Shown here in pieces: positions 24,792 through 35,519 of a stretch of 64,000 nucleotides of DNA. Each line of letters starts with the position of its first letter. Within the stretch, counting starts at the first letter, position 1. Below the pieces are notes generated by a model. That model was not told where the DNA came from. It did not search any database and saw nothing but the letters and a program-made list of their open reading frames with translations. Source of the DNA: Apoderus coryli (Eukaryota; Arthropoda; Insecta; Coleoptera; Attelabidae); assembly GCA_911728435.2 (NCBI GenBank), contig OU452211.1:13312428-13376427 (forward strand), in the 5' to 3' direction. Made by a program: the position numbers and the translations under genes.

Positions 24792-25705
24792 GTAAGTAAA
24801 TTATAATAATTATAATAATTATTATTTAATTATTTATTTTTATAATTTTACGACCAATGCAAACAATCTTATTTCATGGCAATATCAGATATAATCTTTG
24901 GCAATAGATACCTATCTAGTTACGTATTATTTAGTAGGTACTTAATCCTTATTTAAAATACTTTTTCTAATTTAATCAATCTTAATATGGTATTCCTCCA
25001 TTTACAGCAAGTAAACAATAGTTTAGATGGGTTCACGATAATATATTTAATTTGCCAGGGACGGATTAATTTTTAGCAAATTAATGCAGTTTTTCAAAAG
25101 AAGTTACATAAATATTTTAGCTAGGTATGACTTTTTTCTTTCTTTTGTAAAGGTAGGTATGTATTGATTTGTTTACCATTTTACCAATGTCTGTGAATTA
25201 GGAGTTGTGGATTGGAATTGTCTTATCATTCCTCGTACGTACCGGTAGCATCTGTTATTTTACTTAGTTTCCTCATAAGGAATCTAAAGTTTCTTTGATA
25301 ATTTTTTTTTGTTTCAGCGTCATTGTTTTTCGGAAAAACTCGATTTTTTTTAAATAGCCAATACTTACATTTTAGGTTTACTTGTCCCCAAATTAGATAA
25401 CTACCTAGTACCTAGTTAGTAGATCTTGAAATGTATAATATTTGTAGTAGAAAATGAATTAGGTATAAACTATATTTTACAAGGCCGTATTTTTTTTAAG
25501 AAAATGCAATTTTTTTGCGATTTTAGTTTTCATTGATTTCTGACATTATTTTTCAGATATAAAAAACGTAAAAGCTCTCATTGTTACTTTTTTATGAGAA
25601 AAATATAGCGTTTACAAATTTTCTTTACGACGTTTCGTTTTTGAAAAACCATCAACTTCGATTTTTTAAATACGGCGCTGGATTTTTTATTGTTAAATTT
25701 AAAAC
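24792..25705. other. Spacer; part related to the 39045-39765 inverted repeat
   Basis: No coding. 25480-25710 is an inverted relative of about 39420-39660 (shared GGTTTTTCAAAAACRAA and GCCGTATTTAAAAAATC), so this is an old repeat copy. Confidence 0.5.
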
Positions 25706-25706
25706 C

Positions 25707-25776
25707 ATTTTACCGTGTAATAATATTTCGCACTAGTTGCCTAGCAACTAGTGGGAAATATTATTACGCACGGATA
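25707..25776. repeat. Palindrome around CACTAGTTGC
   Basis: CACTAGTTGC-CTA-GCAACTAGTG at the centre, with AATAATATTT arms continuing outward. About 33 bp per arm with a few mismatches. Confidence 0.75.
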
Positions 25777-26081
25777 AAATTTCCTGGTAATGACAAAAGT
25801 AGCGGCGGGCATGAAAAATCACCGTAGCAACGCCGAAAATACAAACACCAAATCGACAGTTTTGGTATTTATAATTAATAATAATTATAATTAAGTATTT
25901 CGCTAATTTCAAAACACATACACAGTGATAGTGAATATAGTTTAATACCACCTAGTCAATTTAATATTTCTAATTTATCCTATTTAGGCTTATACGTTAA
26001 CAGGGGTAAATTTCGAAAAACAAATATTTTCCTAAAAATCATGTTAAATTTATTCAAAAGCATTAAAACAGTCGTAGAAAA

Positions 26082-26214
26082 AGTATAGTGTGAAACTCAC
26101 ATGAAATGACTATTTCCTACTCGTATGATTTGCAGCACACGCCTGCGGCTCATGCTGCAAACGATCATACTCGTAGGAAATATATGTCATTTCATGTTCG
26201 TTGCACAATATACT
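26082..26214. repeat. Hairpin with about 60-bp arms
   Basis: AGTATAGTGTGAAACTCAC at the left is matched by its near complement at the right, and the inner arms carry TTTCCTACTCGTATGAT. A GC-rich 15-bp loop (CACGCCTGCGGCTCA) caps it. Confidence 0.75.
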
Positions 26215-26710
26215 ATTGTATCATCAAAGGCAGCAACAAATGTACAGAATTTAGTTAAATGAGATTTCAAAATAGTTTTCCTTGTGTTGAGTTGTTTGAT
26301 TGTTGCATCGTTTATTGACATTATTGTTGGAAATGTTAATTTAAATTAATAAATGACATTGACAAATGAATTTTTTATTATAATATCAAAAAATACTGTG
26401 ATAGCAAATCAAATTGAGACCATTACTTACGAATTCAAAACCACTGCAAATAATTAGTTGTATTTGGCTTTAATCGAACAGCTACACCTCTTTTTCTGTT
26501 TGCTCAGAGGTTTTGACCAAGTAATGTCTTGAATTTTTCGATCCGAACCAGTTTATCGGCTCGCTGGACCAAATGTTATGTTGGATAAGTGGACTGAATT
26601 ATTCTAGGTTTAGTAGTTTTTCTTTTATTATCAATTTTTTAAGGATAAAATTTAATTTGCAACAGCAATTTTTTACTCTTGTTTATTCTCCACTTTTGTT
26701 CTTTACAACT
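26215..26710. other. Spacer, no gene seen
   Basis: No coding or repeat recognised. Confidence 0.4.
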
Positions 26711-26718
26711 ATAGCAAC

Positions 26719-27768
26719 CAGTGGCGGCTGGCCGGGGTAGGCAAGGTAGGCACCGCCTACCTTTAAAACTTCGCCCTAAATTAAATACTCAATTTATCAT
26801 TATTGACTACATAATTAAAAAAAAATAATATTGATTCTTATATTAATTTAATTTATTTCATTTTCTACCTTAAACCTTTAAAACATCCCCTTTAATTCAA
26901 TAATTATCTGTAGGTATAATATAACTACCGCAAAATAGGTTTACCGCTGGTGCTATAACCCACTACCGAGACTTCGCATTTTTACAGGCAACTGTTATTG
27001 TCGCCTACACCGTATACTCGTATACACTGTATTAAGTTTTGCGCCACTGTCACCGGGTAATAGTATGTACTACCAAATACGGCCTAAAATACATGTATTT
27101 TGCTCAAAATTGTTGTACTTTTTCTTGAATATATTTAAATAAATATACAGAAAAAACCGGTGGTGACTGAGAACTTTTATATAATACCTATGTGTGCTAT
27201 TGCGTAGGACCGTGTTTACGTTGAGCTTAGGCACCTACCCCGTCCGCCTTCTATCTATTGTAGATAGGTAGGTATACTATTTGCACGAATTTCGATTTGT
27301 ACGTTAGGTATTTTTGTTTTGTTACATTACGTTTGAACTATTTGTTCGTTTGTTGTGTAAATACTAGTGCCATTGATTAAAAAGTGTATGTATTTAATTA
27401 TTTAATAATAATAGTAATAATATTTTGACTAGTACAAGTAAACTTTGCACAACTTGTTGCCGTAGCGGTCAGTAGTAATTAGGTAGTAAGATTAATGTTT
27501 ATTCAATACAAATAATTTTGTATTTGATTATGTATTGGATTTCGTACAGTAGTGAATGGGGCATAATTTTTAAAAATAAAAAAAAAACAAGATTTACCTT
27601 ACGAAACCCGTATTTTAACGTGTTCTTTTTCACCTTGATAATTTTCTACTTTTCATCTAAGGCGCTTGACCTCGACAATCTTAACAACTTTCTCCTGCGG
27701 CGCCATTTTCATTATATCCATGTTTTACTGAGTGCCTACCTAATAAAATTACCCACGAGCCGCCACTG
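26719..27768. mobile_element. hAT-type non-autonomous transposon
   Basis: A perfect 8-bp target duplication ATAGCAAC (26711-26718 and 27769-27776) flanks termini CAGTGGCGGCT...AGCCGCCACTG. An 8-bp duplication with CAGTG-type ends is the hAT signature. It is 1050 bp long with subterminal GGTAGGCAC words at both ends. No transposase is encoded. Confidence 0.9.
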
Positions 27769-27829
27769 ATAGCAACTAACTTTTATAATAATTTACAGGA
27801 GGTATCAAACAATATACATAATATCTGTA

Positions 27830-28107
27830 GTAGATGTCACTTTCCCCTCCTCATATTTTACAAACATTTTAGTTTCTTATTATTTTTGTTTGGGGCGTTT
27901 AATTATTTCATTTTCAGTAAGAGGATACCTATATTCATATTTGTAATTTTATTTTATACGATATGAGAGCAGGGCAAAACAATTGCTTCACTAGCTAATA
28001 CTTTAAAAATAGGCCCAATTATTTGATTTCGTTTCCTGAAACCTCTCAAGACAGAAATAAATTTTATGTTAATTAGGTGGATACCTATTTGAATTTGTTT
28101 TATACAT
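27830..28107. repeat. Module Q, copy 1
   Basis: Inverted copy of 48985-49255 (shared GTTTGGGGCGTTTAATTATTT and TTTCCTGAAACCTCTC). It stops at the (TA)n run at 28108, as copy 2 does at 48985. Confidence 0.75.
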
Positions 28108-28304
28108 ATATATATATATATAGATAACTTAGTGTCTTGGGTTGATCAGCAAATATTTTTGATTAAAACTCTTTTACGTTATGCCAAGCTTTCGATATAT
28201 TTTTATATCTTCCTCGGGGCTACAAATATAAAAGTAAGCTAAGTATAAATATATATAAAATTTAAAAATATGTTTACCTTAGTATACGCGGCAAGTTTTA
28301 CATT
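28108..28304. repeat. Module R, copy 1, starting with (TA)n
   Basis: (TA)n, then a segment of about 185 bp ending GGCAAGTTTTACATT. Repeated at 32706-32909 and 33099-33300. Its minus strand carries a degenerate hammerhead-like core (CCGAGGA-A-GATATA...TATATC-GAAAGC). Confidence 0.8.
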
Positions 28305-29231
28305 AGTAAAAATAATATAAATTGTAAATTAAAGAACATTATTATATAAATTTTTGTCAACTTTGTAAAATAATAATTAACATTTAACATTAACTCCAAA
28401 ATGTCTATCTTTTTCTGTTTTGTAGGCAAGTGATATTGTCTTGTATTAATGTATGCGCACACAATCAACGTTTCTGCCAGGATCATTTATTTATCAATGT
28501 TCACTGTTAAAAATTGGGTGAAAAATACGTAAGGGTTGTAGTAAACATACATGTTTTTTTATGTAATATTAGGTAAATCTTAAATATTCGCGAATATTGC
28601 CGATAATTTACCCAGATCACGTATTTTTCCTTAGTAATATCGTAAAAACGCATTACCGAAATTTGATTTCACGATATAATTTGTGTGGATTCAAATCGTA
28701 TCGAAAATTTTCGTTTTCCCTGCAAATCTACACATTACGTTTAGTACTATTCCGTGGGTCCTAGTAATTTTACGACACTTTCGTAAAAACATCCTTACAG
28801 CGCAAGCGCAGCAGGCATGCGAGTATATACAGCAGCCATTTACCCTTTACAATTCAGCGTTATCAAACAAACAATGCACATTTATTATTTAACAACTGAT
28901 TTAATAAACCTAAAACACAAATTAAATACAATAAGCTGTGTCTAAAAAGTTAACAAAATATCAGCGGTGTGTACGGTTGCACAGAAATAGTGTCTTTTGA
29001 GGTTCTAATAATAAGCGCGTCTACATACATTAGCTGTGCTTATAGTCACGAGGTAAGTAAAAATGATTTGTTAATGTTGTAGGATAAAGTGTAATACTGT
29101 TAAAAAATATGATTAGGTACCATCAATATCTACATAGAAATACACCCAGATAGATTTTTATATGCGCCCGGCCAAACTGCACTTACCAGGTTAGTGTTTA
29201 TAAAACCTATGCAATGCATGTTTATAGTCAT

Positions 29232-29820
29232 TTGTTCCTTAATTTTTAATTGATTTTTTTTGTAATTTATGAAACTTATTTTTGTTTGTTAATTATAGTA
29301 TAGTAGGTACCTATTATTAGCCAAATATGGCAGCTCAAAATCAACAAATTTTAAATTCTAACCTAAATCTGGAAAATGTTAAAAAATTATGTTAAATAAT
29401 TTCTTCCTTAATTTTAAATTGAATTTTTTTTTGTATAACATTTCTAGTATATTTGTTAAAATTCGCATTGTATATGTTTTCGTGCCTAACGTAAGAAACT
29501 TCTAAGACTGAATATTTACGTTTTTGTTTGCAAAGTATAATATAGTAGATACATAACATTAGGAAAATATGACAGCTCAAAATCAACAAATTTTAAATTG
29601 TAACTGCCTAAAACTTGGGAAAGTTAAAAAATTATGTAAATCATTTCTTCCTTAATATTTAATTGCATTTTTTTGTATAACGTTTCTAGTACATTTGTTC
29701 AAATTCGCATTTGATATGTTTTCTAGCCTAATGTAAGAAACTTTTAAGATTGAATTTACGTGTTTGTTTGTTAAGTATGCGGTACCTATTATTAGGAAAA
29801 TATGGCAGGAAATTTTAGTT
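29232..29820. repeat. About 250-bp tandem repeat in G, about 2.3 copies
   Basis: Units share TTCCTTAATTTTTAATTG, TTCGCATTGTATATG, CCTAACGTAAGAAACTT and AATATGGCAGCTCAAAATC landmarks in the same order. Confidence 0.75.
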
Positions 29821-29913
29821 TTTAGTTTAGCATGTTTATAGCATTTATATTTTCGTGAAATATTAAAGATCGTGAAGTAATAATTCTGTGTTTATATCAA
29901 CATGCATTTTCTT

Positions 29914-30072
29914 TAAACCAAATATAAACTGGGAAAGAAAAATTTTTAAGTTGTGAAAACCACTGTAACCTAAAAGGAGAAATATTTTTTAGGCTGCAGT
30001 GGTTTTTATATAAAAGTTAAAAAGTTGTTTTTAATTTTTCTTTACTTTTTCCAGTTTACATTTGGTTTAAAA
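29914..30072. repeat. Inverted repeat in G
   Basis: TTAAACCAAATATAAACTGG pairs with the complement ending TTTGGTTTAA near 30072. An inner pair GAAAACCACTG / CAGTGGTTTT extends it. Confidence 0.7.
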
Positions 30073-30426
30073 AGTGGTGAAAAATCCAATCATCTTCCGC
30101 CACAACAAACATCCAGATTTTCCACTCAATTTTTGCCACCAGAAGTACAGAGTGCCCTTCGGTAGATGTTCGCCATTTTAGTTTACCGAATTGGCAGCCG
30201 TTTGAATCATTAGTGATTTTTCTAAATTTTCAATATGAAATGATTTATAAAAGAAATACAATAAAATAATAAGTTTTTAACTTTAATTATGTAATTGTAA
30301 ACTTCAATATTTTCATGCATTTTTTTACATGAAATGGTGAGTTATACTACTAAGTATATCGTTTGGTATATTAGTGCTTTCTTGTTTCTAGACTTTAACA
30401 TATTCCTCTTTGGCATATAATAATTG

Positions 30427-30506
30427 ATTTAATAACCACTGATGATGAGGCTTGGAGCCTTGAAACATGTCTGGTTTACTATTGACGCATAGAGCGGTTA
30501 TTAAAT
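30427..30506 (+). ncRNA. Hammerhead-like ribozyme candidate in G
   Basis: Reads AACCA-CTGATGA-T-GAGGCT-TGG-AGCCTT-GAAACATGT-C-TGGTT. Core CTGATGA is 30439-30445 and GAAA is 30462-30465. Stem I is AACCA:TGGTT, and the putative cleavage triplet GTC is the canonical one. An outer 11-bp stem ATTTAATAACC / GGTTATTAAAT (30427-30437, 30496-30506) encloses it. The one departure is the extra T between A9 and stem II. Of the copies here this is the least damaged. Confidence 0.6.
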
Positions 30507-30894
30507 TTCTTTCGTGGTGTTGAGTTTCATTTCACACACAAAAGATCTGAGTCCATTTCAGTATGGACAATTTTTCAGGTCTACAGAAACTATCTGGGTA
30601 CATAGATCACCTAAAAATGTTGTAAAAATACGGTAAGTATAATGAAATATTCAGGTAAAGTTTCAGTAAATTCACATAAATATTCATGAAAGTACAAAAA
30701 AATACGTATAATTACGTTCTTACTGTACAAAAATGGTATTTTTCCCCTATTTTTTATGTAAAAACACTGTAAATTGTAAGTAAATTCCACTATTGTTTTA
30801 CGAGCATTGTACATTTCCGGGTCTTACCGCAAAAATACGTTAAAATATTGGTATTATTTAGACAGCGTTTGTGTAAAAGTACACGTAACTAAGC

Positions 30895-31140
30895 GTACTT
30901 TTATGTTGTAATTTTAATCTTATAAGTGTATTTTTACATGACATGCAGCGTAATGTGCATTTGTAATTTTACGATATTGTGTAATTGTACACCAAATTAA
31001 GTGTAACTTTAATTTGTAATTTTACCTTAATATTGTATTTTTACACTAAATGTGGCGTAATTTTAAATTGTAATATTTCGACTAATATTGTATTTGTACA
31101 GTCAAGGTGGAAAATTACGTAAGGGAATGGTTGAATAAAA
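30895..31140. repeat. Subterminal about 54-bp repeats of G
   Basis: Four imperfect units, each GTAATTTTA...TTGTATTTTTACA..., next to the right terminus. This resembles the transposase-binding subterminal repeats of CACTA-type elements. Confidence 0.6.
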
Positions 31141-31694
31141 ATTACAGTTATATTTTACGTAAATTTACTATTCTGTTTTAACAGTGTTCCAGGTCTGATG
31201 TTTGGAAACAAGCCCTAGGATTTATCAATACACATTAACATGCAAACATTACTCCAACGCAGGATTACAATAAGTTAAGAATTAGTGATTCCCATTTTCA
31301 AGAGGAAAACATAGTAAAAAATAAGTGCAAGCCTTATCTTCTTCATAACGCATTTCCTTTATTGAAAAGTACGTGATAAGATTTTTTAATTTTATAAAAA
31401 AAATATAGAATGTTCGTATTGGATTTTTAGTGTAACATTATTATATTTTATAGGAGTACCAAAGATGACTCAGCACAAACTATATTATGCATATTTTACT
31501 ATAAGATGGTTGCCAAATAAACTCTGACTTAACGTCAAATTTAAACTCTAACAATTGTTATGTTTAGGTCGATTTATAGAACAAGATTAAACGACTGAAT
31601 TTGTTAATGCTTCGACTGCTATTTAAGAACAAGAAAAATCTTTCTAAATAAATATTTAATGAGAATTGTATGTACCGTTTCCTGATTAAACTAA

Positions 31695-31722
31695 CTAAAT
31701 ATATATATATATATATATATAT
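31695..31722. repeat. (TA)n microsatellite joining P1 to the tRNA-like array
   Basis: (TA)n run. To its left is module P and to its right module S. The same P|(TA)n junction exists at 48953 with a different right-hand neighbour. Confidence 0.9.
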
Positions 31723-31823
31723 AAACAAACAAAGATATTCAACTAAGTTGACAGAGTATAGTATATCACCGATATACAAAGAAAAATGAAATAAACTAAC
31801 TTGTACGAATCAAAAAAATCTCG

Positions 31824-31896
31824 TGACACAAGCTGGATTTGAACCAACATCTCCCAATTGCCGGTCAGGTGTTTTAACCAATTAAACTATCGTGGC
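31824..31896 (-). tRNA. tRNA-like unit 1 (cloverleaf, GGC anticodon position)
   Basis: 73 nt with T8-A9, D-stem GTTT:AAAC, anticodon stem CCTGA:TTGGG, loop CCGGCAA, T-arm GTTGG-TTCAAAT-CCAGC, discriminator A and a downstream T-run (Pol III stop). The acceptor stem has one mismatch (C2-T71). C33 instead of T33 and the repeat context argue for a tRNA-derived SINE rather than a working tRNA. Confidence 0.5.
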
Positions 31897-32145
31897 ACAT
31901 GAATGAAACTTCTTTAATTCGTACATGCCTTGCTTCCTATGTGCTGTGCTACGCCTCGACCTTTTAATTCAAAGGCAACATAGACTACACACTGCCATAA
32001 TGCAATGTTATTTCTCTTTTGCTCATCGCAAATAAATATAAATAAACAAACAAAGATATTCAACTAAGTTGACAGAGTATAGTATATCACCGATATACAA
32101 AGAAAAATGAAATAAACTAACTTGTACGAATCAAAAAAAATCTCG

Positions 32146-32218
32146 TGACACAAGCTGGATTTGAACCAACATCTCCCAATTGCCGGTCAGGTGTTTTAAC
32201 CAATTAAACTATCGTGGC
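32146..32218 (-). tRNA. tRNA-like unit 2
   Basis: Identical to unit 1 over 73 nt. Same C33. Confidence 0.5.
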
Positions 32219-32270
32219 ACATGAATGAAACTTCTTTAATTCGTACATGCCTTGCATGTTTCATTCATGT

Positions 32271-32343
32271 GCCACGATAGTTTAATTGGTTAAAACACCT
32301 GACCGGCAATTGGGAGATGTTGGTTCAAATCCAGCTTGTGTCA
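32271..32343 (+). tRNA. tRNA-like unit 3
   Basis: First plus-strand unit, 52 bp from unit 2 in mirror orientation, so the pair could form a long hairpin. Confidence 0.5.
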
Positions 32344-32591
32344 CGAGATTTTTTTGATTCGTACAAGTTAGTTTATTTCATTTTTCTTTGTATATCGGTG
32401 ATATACTATACTCTGTCAACTTAGTTGAATATCTTTGTTTGTTTATTTATATTTATTTGCGATGAGCAAAAGAGAAATAACATTGCATTATGGCAGTGTG
32501 TAGTCTATGTTGCTTTTGAATTAAAAGGTCGAGGCGTAGCACAGCACATAGGAAGCAAGGCATGTACGAATTAAAGAAGTTTCATTCATGT

Positions 32592-32664
32592 GCCACGATA
32601 GTTTAATTGGTTAAAACACCTGACCGGCAATTGGGAGATGTTGGTTCAAATCCAGCTTGTGTCA
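32592..32664 (+). tRNA. tRNA-like unit 4
   Basis: Same 73-nt core with loop CCGGCAA. Followed by T7 and then directly by module R at a (TA)n. Confidence 0.5.
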
Positions 32665-32705
32665 CGAGATTTTTTTGATTCGTACAAGTTAGTTTATTTC
32701 ATTTT

Positions 32706-32909
32706 TCTATATATATATATATATATAGATAACTTTGTGTCTTGGGTTGATCAGCAAATATTTTTGATTAAAACTCTTTTACGTTATGCCAAGCTTTCGA
32801 TATATTTTTATATCTTCCTTGGGGCTTCAAATATAAAAGTAAGCTAAGTATAAATATATATAAAATTTAAAAATATGTTTACCTTAGTATACGCGGCAAG
32901 TTTTACATT
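32706..32909. repeat. Module R, copy 2
   Basis: (TA)n plus the R body. At its right edge GTTTTACATT is fused to a minus-strand half tRNA-like unit (32910-32938, D-arm side only). Confidence 0.8.
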
Positions 32910-32984
32910 GGTGTTTTAACCAATTAAACTATCGTGGCACATAGGAAGCAAGGCATGTACAAATTAAAGAAGTTTCATTCATGT

Positions 32985-33057
32985 GCCACGATAGTTTAAT
33001 TGGTTAAAACACCTGACCGGCAATTGGGAGATGTTGGTTCAAATCCAGCTTGTGTCA
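32985..33057 (+). tRNA. tRNA-like unit 5
   Basis: Full core, C33. A T-run and then (TA)n/module R follow. Confidence 0.5.
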
Positions 33058-33098
33058 CGAGATTTTTTTGATTCGTACAAGTTAGTTTATTTCATTTT

Positions 33099-33300
33099 TC
33101 TATATATATATATATATAGATAACTTTGTGTCTTGGGTTGATCAGCAAATATTTTTGATTAAAACTCTTTTACGTTATGCCAAGCTTTCGATATATTTTT
33201 ATATCTTCCTCGGGGCTACAAATATGAAAGTAAGCTAAGTATAAATATATATAAAATTTAAAAATATGTTTACCTTAGTATACGCGGCAAGTTTTACATT
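33099..33300. repeat. Module R, copy 3
   Basis: Third copy, again fused at its right edge to a half tRNA-like unit (33301-33329, minus). The R-plus-half-unit junction was therefore duplicated as a block of about 390 bp. Confidence 0.8.
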
Positions 33301-33375
33301 GGTGTTTTAACCAATTAAACTATCGTGGCACATAGGAAGCAAGGCATGTACAAATTAAAGAAGTTTCATTCATGT

Positions 33376-33448
33376 GCCACGATAGTTTAATTGGTTAAAA
33401 CACCTGACTGGCAATTGGGAGATGTTGGTTCAAATCCAGCTTGTGTCA
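33376..33448 (+). tRNA. tRNA-like unit 6 (T33 present)
   Basis: Loop CTGGCAA restores the universal T33 before GGC. Otherwise the same core. Confidence 0.5.
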
Positions 33449-33701
33449 CGAGATTTTTTTTGATTCGTACAAGTTAGTTTATTTCATTTTTCTTTGTATA
33501 TCGGTGATATACTATACTCTGTCAACTTAGTTGAATATCTTTGTTTGTTTGTTTATTTATATTTATTTGCGATGAGCAAAAGAGAAATAACATTGCATTA
33601 TGGCAGTGTGTAGTCTATGTTGCCTTTGAATTAAAAGGTCGAGGCGTAGCACAGCACATAGGAAGCAAGGCATGTACGAATTAAAGAAGTTTCATTCATG
33701 T

Positions 33702-33774
33702 GCCACGATAGTTTAATTGGTTAAAATACCTGACTGGCAATTGGGAGATGTTGGTTCAAATCCAGCTTGTGTCA
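33702..33774 (+). tRNA. tRNA-like unit 7 (T33 present)
   Basis: Loop CTGGCAA. One additional change, AAAATACC for AAAACACC, weakens the D/anticodon junction. Confidence 0.5.
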
Positions 33775-33995
33775 CGAGATTTTTTTGATTCGTACAAGTT
33801 AGTTTATTTCATTTTTCTTTGTATATCGGTGATATACTATACTCTGTCAACTTAGTTGAATATCTTTGTTTGTTTGTTTATATATATATATATATAAATT
33901 CAGTATTTTCGTAGCCTACTGTTTGAATATCAAATATGTTCAATATATTGGGGTATAGGCTAATGTGGTGTAGTGTAAAAAAAACTCTTTTTTAC

Positions 33996-34036
33996 TATGC
34001 CAAGCTTTCGAAATTTTTTAATTTCTTCTTCAGGGC
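33996..34036 (-). ncRNA. Hammerhead-like motif, left arm of palindrome
   Basis: The minus strand reads GCC-CTGAAGA-A-GAAATT-AAAA-AATTTC-GAAAGCT-T-GGC, core at 34027-34033. The extra A after CTGAAGA parallels the other copies. The AT-only stem II makes it a weaker candidate. Confidence 0.45.
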
Positions 34037-34567
34037 TGCAAATTACAAGAACAACGGTTTATGTTTTATATAAAAAGTACAATTCGCAAGTAATATTACC
34101 TTTGGTATGTAAAGGTGAGTTACATTAATGTTAAAACTGACATATTTTTTTATATTTTATTGTATATAGTTGTATATAATTGTAGGAAAACAACCAAAAT
34201 AATGTTTAAAATTTTTATTTTAAACATTATTTTGGTTGTTTTCCTACAATTATATACAACTATATACAATAAAATATAAAAAAATATGTCAGAGTTACAT
34301 TAATGTTAAAACTGACATATTTTTTTATATTTTATTGTATATAGTTGTATATAATTGTAGGAAAACAACCAAAATAATGTTTAAAATTTTTATTTTAAAC
34401 ATTATTTTGGTTGTTTTCCTACAATTATATACAACTATATACAATAAAATATAAAAAAATATGTCAGTTTTAACATTAATGTAACTCACCTTTACATACC
34501 AAAGGTAATATTACTTGCGAATTGTACTTTTTATATAAAACATAAACCGTTGTTCTTGTAATTTGCA

Positions 34568-34605
34568 GCCCTGAAGAAGAAATTAAAAAATTTCGAAAGC
34601 TTGGC
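34568..34605 (+). ncRNA. Hammerhead-like motif, right arm of palindrome
   Basis: Mirror copy of the left-arm motif, core 34571-34577 and GAAA 34595-34598. Confidence 0.45.
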
Positions 34606-34670
34606 ATAGTAAAAAAGAGTTTTTTTTACACTACACCACATTAGCCTATACCCCAATATATTGAACATAT

Positions 34671-35519
34671 ATTATATATATATATATACGTACCTATCTA
34701 CCTTTAGGAAGCCCAGTACACACAATGGGCACTCAGACGCCCGGCACTTCTAAAGGGCCAGGGGCATTGTATTTTGTATATAACGGCTTGATATAATTTG
34801 TTTAGTCGAGGCAACCCGAGAGGGGTAGCTTTAAACAATATACAAAATTTTGATATTTTCCAGTTTTCCAAACTCCCGCTATGTGTGTACAACTATATGA
34901 AGCCCGTTTGTATATATTGTATATATATTATATATTTAATGACGCCCGACAACGTTGCCTCTATCACATTTTAGTGACGACATTACCGGGCATCATTAAA
35001 GCGGTAGAATCTATATTATACAACATACACACATGGGCATCATATAGTACTCTTAATATAACGGGAGTCCTTTAACTTACGAAACAACAAAAATATTACG
35101 TAATTGTAAGTGTTTTTAAAGGAAATAATATGCTTCCATGCAGCAATTTAAATAATAATAATAATATTAAAATAATGCAATTTTAATCATACAAGTTTTA
35201 TTAAAGTCACATAAATAAATTATAAGAGATTTACTCTTTTCTCTCCATTACAGATTCGATGTTCAGTGAACCTCTCTTATATTATAGTCATGAAAGGATT
35301 CTTGTATTGTTTTCGTTTCTCTATTTGCTTTGAAATCTATTTTTCAAATTATTTTCGAATAATTTATTTCATTCAAAATTCCTCATTGTTATTAAGACAC
35401 ACCGCATCTTCAATTCACTCATTCGTTTTACAAATTTTCAAATTTATCCTCGATAACTTTCGTTTATAGAAATTTGCTTTCATTCAATTACTTAAAAAAA
35501 GAAATCTATATATTTAAAT
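34671..35519. other. Spacer with GACGCCCG words
   Basis: No gene. 34690-35065 is less AT-rich and carries GACGCCCG/GGGCATCAT words also seen at 41090-41400, which suggests a shared but decayed repeat next to (TA)n. Confidence 0.45.

Larger units (their letters stand above)
28502..31186. mobile_element. Element G: CACTGTTAAAA-ended transposon with 2-bp (TT) duplication
   Basis: The ends are CACTGTTAAAA and its complement (10-11 bp). The flanks are ...AATGTT and TTCCAGG..., and the uninterrupted P2 sequence at 45833 is AATGTTCCAGG, giving a TT duplication (or 4-bp GTTC if the terminal C/G is counted outside). It is 2685 bp long with no recognisable transposase. The interior has tandem repeats, an inverted repeat and one hammerhead-like motif. 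Confidence 0.85.
28430..31370 (+). pseudogene. Decayed THAP-domain exon in P1, split by G
   Basis: After an acceptor-like TTCTGTTTTGTAG, the frame reads YCLVLMYAHTIN, then across the G insertion VWKQALGFINTH and RISDSHFQEENIVKNKC, ending NAFPLL. This is the order of a THAP C2CH zinc finger (C...W...HF...AxP). The second zinc Cys is lost and stops are present. P2 carries the same exon (45755-46012). Confidence 0.6.
28400..31690 (+). repeat. Module P, copy 1, interrupted by G
   Basis: 28400-28501 plus 31187-31690 are collinear with 42920-42964/45740-46082/48695-48952 (copy 2). Copy 1 contains G but not B; copy 2 contains B but not G. Each therefore gives the empty site for the other's insertion. 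It ends at the (TA)n at about 31700. Confidence 0.85.
31716..33890. repeat. Module S: inverted array of tRNA-like units
   Basis: A unit of about 320 bp (conserved flank, 73-nt tRNA-like core, T-run, tail ending near TTTGTTTGTTTAT) occurs twice on the minus strand and then five times, in full or partial form, on the plus strand. The orientation switches near 32256 at CCTTGCATGTTTCATTCATG. Two module R copies are spliced in. It looks like a tRNA-derived SINE amplified locally into a foldback array. Confidence 0.8.
33934..34670. repeat. 737-bp near-perfect palindrome with duplicated hairpin core
   Basis: The left arm from ATATGTTCAATATATTGGGG is matched by its complement ending at 34670. Outer arms of about 180 bp enclose two tandem units of about 175 bp (34117-34291 and 34292-34466). 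Each unit is itself a palindrome centred on TAAAATTTTTATTTTA. (TA)n runs bound the whole. Confidence 0.9.

Noticed and set aside
27518..27769. 83-residue frame inside the hAT-type element
   Set aside because: Runs into the terminal inverted repeat and has no transposase motif.
29232..29820. CRISPR-like direct repeats
   Set aside because: The repeats are 250 bp, AT-rich and contiguous in a eukaryotic transposon; no short repeat/spacer pattern.
31824..33774. Seven functional tRNA-Ala(GGC) genes
   Set aside because: C33 in most copies, an acceptor mismatch, absence of the G3:U70 alanine identity pair and the repeat context point to a tRNA-derived SINE.
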